Assembly (NCBI RefSeq): GCF_041051975.1
Contig: NZ_CP163435.1
Location: 9,826,501 to 9,890,500 of the forward strand
Length of the DNA: 64,000 bases
Source: Streptomyces sp. R21
GTDB taxonomy: Bacteria; Actinomycetota; Actinomycetes; Streptomycetales; Streptomycetaceae
Reading direction: 5' to 3'
The notes beneath the pieces were generated by a model. The model was not told the DNA's origin. It was given only the letters and a program-made list of their open reading frames with translations, and searched no databases. The position numbers and the translations under genes are program-made. Shown piece by piece: positions 61,049-64,000 of this stretch (position 1 is its first letter; the number at the start of each line of letters is the position of its first letter).

Positions 61049-61077
61049 AAGTGCTCCTTGACCAGGCACGATTATGT

Positions 61078-61104
61078 TGTACGCAGTACAGTGTACGACG
61101 TACA
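61078..61104. promoter_or_regulatory. nested palindromic TetR operator
   Basis: TGTACG (61078-61083) and CGTACA (61099-61104) enclose GTACA-G-TGTAC (61086-61096); only two base pairs in the 27-bp dyad fail to match. It sits 3 bases before the TetR ATG and 30 bases before the VOC start, so it should control both. Confidence 0.75.
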
Positions 61105-61107
61105 GCA

Positions 61108-61920
61108 ATGTTTATGAGTAAGGATGTCAACGTGCCTCTCGACCGAAGCAGCGCCGGTGATCCGGCCCGCTCCCTGGAATTGCTCTGGCGCGTCCCTGCC
61201 GACGCCCCGCGACGCGGCCCGCATCAGCGGCTGAACGTCGACACGGTCGTCGCCGTCTCCATCGGCCTGGCTGACGTCGACGGCCTGGACGCAGTCACTA
61301 TGCGCCGCGTCGCGCAGCGGCTGGGGGTGGTCCCGATGACGCTGTACACCTACGTGCCGGGCAAGGCCGAATTGCTGGATCTCATGCTGGATACCGCCTA
61401 CGTCCAGATGTCCCGGGCTGACACCGCCGGTCAGCCATGGCGGGTTCGGCTGACCGCCGTGGCCGAAGAGAACAAGGCGCTGTTTGAGGCGCACCCATGG
61501 GCTGCGACGATCTCCACCAGTCGGCCACCGTTGGGGCCGGGAATGATGGCCAAGTATGAGCACGAGCTGCAGGCACTGGACGAACTCGGGCTCGACGACA
61601 TCGAGATGGATGCCGCCCTGGCCTTCCTGCTCACCTTCGTCCAGGCAAACGCCCGCTCGGCAGCCGAGGCTCGCGCCGCCCAGCAGGACAGCGTGATGGA
61701 CGATGAGCAGTGGTGGGCGGCCAACGCCCACCTGCTCGAAAAGGTCTTCGATCCACGCGCCTACCCCACCGCTGCCCGCGTGGGCACGGCGGCAGGCGCC
61801 GCCCACGGTGCCGCATACAGCCCCGAGCACGCCTGGGAGTTTGGTCTCAGCCGTGTCCTCGACGGGCTCGCCGCTCGTATCGACCATCGCACCGACTCAA
61901 CGGAGACCGGACCGCGGTAG
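61108..61920 (+). CDS. TetR-family regulator (TetR_C class 1-like)
   Basis: ATG 61108 (or 61114) gives about 270 residues. The HTH is NVDTVVAVSIGLADVDGLDA, VTMRRVAQRLGVVPMTLYTY, VPGKAELLDLM, matching regulators with the TetR_C_1 ligand domain (about 115-250, ENKALFEAHPWAATISTSRP). No ribosome site lies upstream because the operator occupies that space; a short leader is likely. It is expected to repress itself and the divergent VOC gene. Confidence 0.88.
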   Translation: MFMSKDVNVPLDRSSAGDPARSLELLWRVPADAPRRGPHQRLNVDTVVAVSIGLADVDGLDAVTMRRVAQRLGVVPMTLYTYVPGKAELLDLMLDTAYVQMSRADTAGQPWRVRLTAVAEENKALFEAHPWAATISTSRPPLGPGMMAKYEHELQALDELGLDDIEMDAALAFLLTFVQANARSAAEARAAQQDSVMDDEQWWAANAHLLEKVFDPRAYPTAARVGTAAGAAHGAAYSPEHAWEFGLSRVLDGLAARIDHRTDSTETGPR

Positions 61921-62500
61921 AGCCGGCTACCCGTGTCCTGTCGCATCGTCCGATGCGCGGGTGAGGAGTGCACCAAGGGCGTCGCGCAGCTGCGCCGTCA
62001 GTTCCGTTGTTTCGATGCTCATAGGCGCTTCGCCGTCCGCTCCGTTCCGGATGAGCCCGAGCCGCAATGCGTCCAACTTGGCCTGCCGCAGGGGTCCACG
62101 TGGTCGTGGACGGCTTCCCACCGGCCCAGAAGTGCGCTGTGAACGACCCCAAGGTGTGCAGAAACTCGTACACGGCGAAGCGGGCCCTGTTGGAGTCCTT
62201 GGGGCCATGCCCAACCGCCCTCGGCCGTCGGCATGTCGGCTCCTGCAGTCCAGATGATCGAGCAATTCACCCCACCTGGTGCCCGGATGAGCCTGGAGGT
62301 CGCTGGCCTGCCGGCGTTCTGTCAGCCCCAAGATGCCGCTGATGCGCAGCTCCGCGCGGCACGCCGTGTGCGCGGCCCGCGTTGTGGGCCGCTTCATGAC
62401 CTTGGGGCAGCACCCGCGGGCCCGGGGCGGAAGCAGCTCCAGAAGTGCCGTACGGGCCGCGGAGCCTTACCACTGACGCCCCCGGTGACGCACCGGGCGG
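61921..62500. other. 580-base stretch without an intact gene
   Basis: The minus strand near 61930-62080 reads AKLDALRLGLIRNGADGEAP followed by IETTELTAQLRDALGALLTR, a plausible C terminus. The upstream part continues only by changing frames (EFLHTLGSFTAHFWAGG in another). This is probably a frameshifted, decayed gene that I do not recognise. Confidence 0.3.
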
Positions 62501-63172
62501 TCACCCCACCGGGTGCCCCGAGCTGTCCGTGTGGGCCGCCTGGCTGGAGAACTTACTCAGGAAGACGTCGTAGTGCCCGTCGGGTCGCTCGGTGAACGTG
62601 GCACCGTCCTGCCAGATCCCGTTCTCGTCCCACCACTGCGAATCGCCCGGGTCGCCCTGGTTCTGGTGGACGTTGTGCATGCCCTGGCGGCCCAGGTGAT
62701 CGTCGGTGAACGGCTCGCCGAAGACGAGGATGCGTCGGCCTGCCACCAGGATCGGCTCCAGGGCGGCGGTGGCCTCGGCGTAGGAACCGACCTGCCACGG
62801 GCGCGAACCGAGCAGTTCAAGGAGATCCCGGAGCCAGGACGGCGGGCGGCGCTGGAAGAGCACCCCCGTGTGGTCGACGAGGGAGGGCTGGCGCAGGTAG
62901 TCCATCGCCCCGGAGTCCGGCGTGGCCGCCAGGTCGTGGTAGCCGAGGGCCACCGCCGCGGCCGGTCCCACCTCCAGGGGGCTCAGCGTGAACACCTTCC
63001 ACTGCACGCCCACGTTGGACTTGTGGCTGTCGACGTCCACGGCGCAGTGAAAGCGTCCGGCGGGTGCGTCCACCTCCAGATTGACGTGGAACCAGCGGCC
63101 CTGGTGGTCGGGATCGTCGCGGAAGTGGTGGTGGAGCTGTCCCGCGAGCACGCCGTAGCGAGGAAAAGGCAT
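62501..63172 (-). CDS. DUF2278 (YukJ-like) family protein
   Basis: 223 residues beginning MPFPRYGVLAGQLHHHFRDD. The family pattern is clear: GRWFHVNLEVDAPAGRFHCA, VDVDSHKSNVGVQWKVF, LVFGEPFTDD and the signature GMHNVHQNQGDP (HNVHMNQGN type), ending with WQDGATF and a variable tail. YukJ-like proteins are of unknown function and often occur with toxin or defence genes. No partner gene is adjacent here. Confidence 0.85.
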   Translation of the reverse strand: MPFPRYGVLAGQLHHHFRDDPDHQGRWFHVNLEVDAPAGRFHCAVDVDSHKSNVGVQWKVFTLSPLEVGPAAAVALGYHDLAATPDSGAMDYLRQPSLVDHTGVLFQRRPPSWLRDLLELLGSRPWQVGSYAEATAALEPILVAGRRILVFGEPFTDDHLGRQGMHNVHQNQGDPGDSQWWDENGIWQDGATFTERPDGHYDVFLSKFSSQAAHTDSSGHPVG

Positions 63173-63517
63173 GCAACCAGTGAATCACCCCAGACCACGC
63201 GATGCGATCAGATAGTGACGTTCTGTAGCCATCTGACGTGATGGTCTGTAGGTCGAGGTCTGTCGCCGCCCGACGCCCTGGCTGCCGGGACGTAGTGGTC
63301 GGTGGACTGGCGGATCCCAGGTGCTTCTGAGCGGCGACGAAGCGAGCGTCGGCGTGATCGCGGTGGCGACCGTTTTCCTCGGCTGTTGTGCCGTGCGGGC
63401 GCGAGCCCCGGCAACCGGGGCGGTTCCTTTGGGAGGGCGGCTACCAGGGGTCGACCGACCAGTCCCCTCCTTTACGCGTCGTGGAGCCGTCCGCATAGCG
63501 TTCAGTGTCAATCTATT
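63173..63517. other. gene-free stretch upstream of the operator array
   Basis: No gene was found. It leads into the GCAACGA operator array in front of the DUF4097 gene. Confidence 0.35.
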
Positions 63518-63638
63518 GCAACGAACAGAGGGGTTTCGTTGCGTTCTCGTCGAGTCCACTGCAACGATTTCATGGTTTTCACCTGGGAAAATGTCAATAG
63601 TGTGCAACGAAGTCGTTGCTGGCTCCGTGAATGCAACG
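63518..63638. promoter_or_regulatory. array of six GCAACG(A) half sites upstream of the DUF4097 gene
   Basis: GCAACGA occurs at 63518-63524, 63561-63567 and 63604-63610, its reverse complement TCGTTGC at 63536-63542 and 63613-63619, and a shorter GCAACG at 63633-63638. The pair 63604-63619 forms a perfect palindrome around AG. The spacing suggests cooperative binding by a dimeric repressor. Confidence 0.75.
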
Positions 63639-63681
63639 TAGCCTTTCCGCTATCAGAAACAGCGAGTACAAGGAGTCAGCG

Positions 63682-64000
63682 ATGCAGAAGTTCGACACCT
63701 CCGCCCCGGTGACCGCCGTCGTCGACATCCCCGTCGGCCGCATCCAGTTCATCGCCGCCGATCGGGCCGACACCACGGTCGAGGTCAGGCCCGCCGACGC
63801 TTCGAAGGGTTGTGATGTGAAGGCGGCGGAGCAGATCGAGGTCGCATACGGCCACGGCGTCATACGGATCGAGGCCTCACCCGCGAGGAACCGGATCCTT
63901 GGCCCCTCCGGATCCATCGACGTGACCATCCAGCTGCCCACCGGCTCGCGCATCGAGGTGACGGCGGCCAGCGCCGAACTCCGCGGCGCTGGACGGCTCG
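63682..64000 (+). CDS. DUF4097-family beta-strand repeat protein, 5' part
   Basis: ATG 63682 after AAGGAG. The visible 106 residues begin MQKFDTSAPVTAVVDIPVGR and continue in regular short strands (RIQFIAADRADTTVEVRPAD, GSIDVTIQLPTGSRIEVTAA), the pattern of DUF4097 beta-helix/adhesin-like proteins. In Streptomyces such genes are often followed by ABC transporter genes of the daunorubicin-resistance type. The gene continues beyond the window and is controlled by the upstream operator array. Confidence 0.8.
   Translation, partial: MQKFDTSAPVTAVVDIPVGRIQFIAADRADTTVEVRPADASKGCDVKAAEQIEVAYGHGVIRIEASPARNRILGPSGSIDVTIQLPTGSRIEVTAASAELRGAGRL

Noticed and set aside
61927..62397. 156-codon minus-strand ORF
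   Set aside because: Only its last 50 residues look protein-like and continuity needs frame changes, so it is treated as decayed sequence.

Overview
The window looks like an accessory stretch of a Streptomyces (or close actinomycete) chromosome. Signs are the very high G+C, frequent GTG and TTG starts with purine-rich ribosome sites, Tat and Sec signal peptides on many secreted enzymes, ricin-type (CBM13) lectin domains on glycosidases, an ECF41-type sigma factor, TerD, STAND/TPR and delta-60 proteins, a TTA codon in one gene, and scattered decayed transposase fragments. No rRNA or tRNA gene and no CRISPR array was seen.

Layout. 0-2.2 kb: two overlapping membrane-protein genes, then a hairpin, a 42-residue hydrophobic ORF and a terminator hairpin. 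2.2-6.6 kb: a VOC protein, a secreted class C-type serine hydrolase, and an arsenic module (arsR, aquaporin and arsC on the minus strand, divergent arsM). 6.7-12.2 kb: terD, a TnsA-like remnant, TetR with a secreted SnoaL-like protein and a membrane protein, BlaI with a decayed M56 peptidase beside it, a TetR fragment, and a PemK/MazF-like toxin-antitoxin pair. BlaI and terD share the same 16-bp operator-like palindrome. 12.2-19.7 kb: regulators, an SDR, a HEAT-like protein, an IS5 fragment, a hydrolase/AraC pair and small secreted or unknown proteins. 20-28.4 kb: a delta-60/DUF11/RTX-like secreted protein, an NB-ARC/TPR STAND ATPase, a coiled-coil/winged-helix protein, and an ECF41 sigma factor divergent from a SnoaL-LUD fusion, with two mirror-image promoters between them.

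28.5-42 kb is a carbohydrate island. It has two divergent GH29 fucosidases that share operator-like motifs, an endonuclease/exonuclease/phosphatase-fold protein whose gene carries a perfect 42-bp palindrome, an L,D-transpeptidase lipoprotein, and a minus-strand operon of GH18 chitinase, beta-helix/ricin and ThuA/ricin proteins. A GH62/ricin arabinofuranosidase at 54.3-55.8 kb belongs functionally with it. 42.6-48.6 kb: membrane proteins, an aspartyl-protease-like protein lacking its catalytic motif, and a large secreted alpha/beta hydrolase with a Calx-beta tail.

48.9-51.0 kb holds the most interesting candidate system: a 55-residue peptide, an M29/NicX-superfamily metalloenzyme with its metal ligands intact, and a SAM methyltransferase, all on one strand with operator-like repeats upstream. 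I read it as a possible unrecognised RiPP-like pathway. A fragment of a second copy of the methyltransferase lies 5 kb away at 44.2 kb. An MFS exporter with a divergent ArsR-type regulator follows. 53.9-64 kb: GH62, small conserved proteins, IS110 and TnpB remnants, a VOC/TetR divergent pair with a nested operator, a DUF2278 protein, and the start of a DUF4097 gene whose promoter carries a six-copy GCAACGA operator array.
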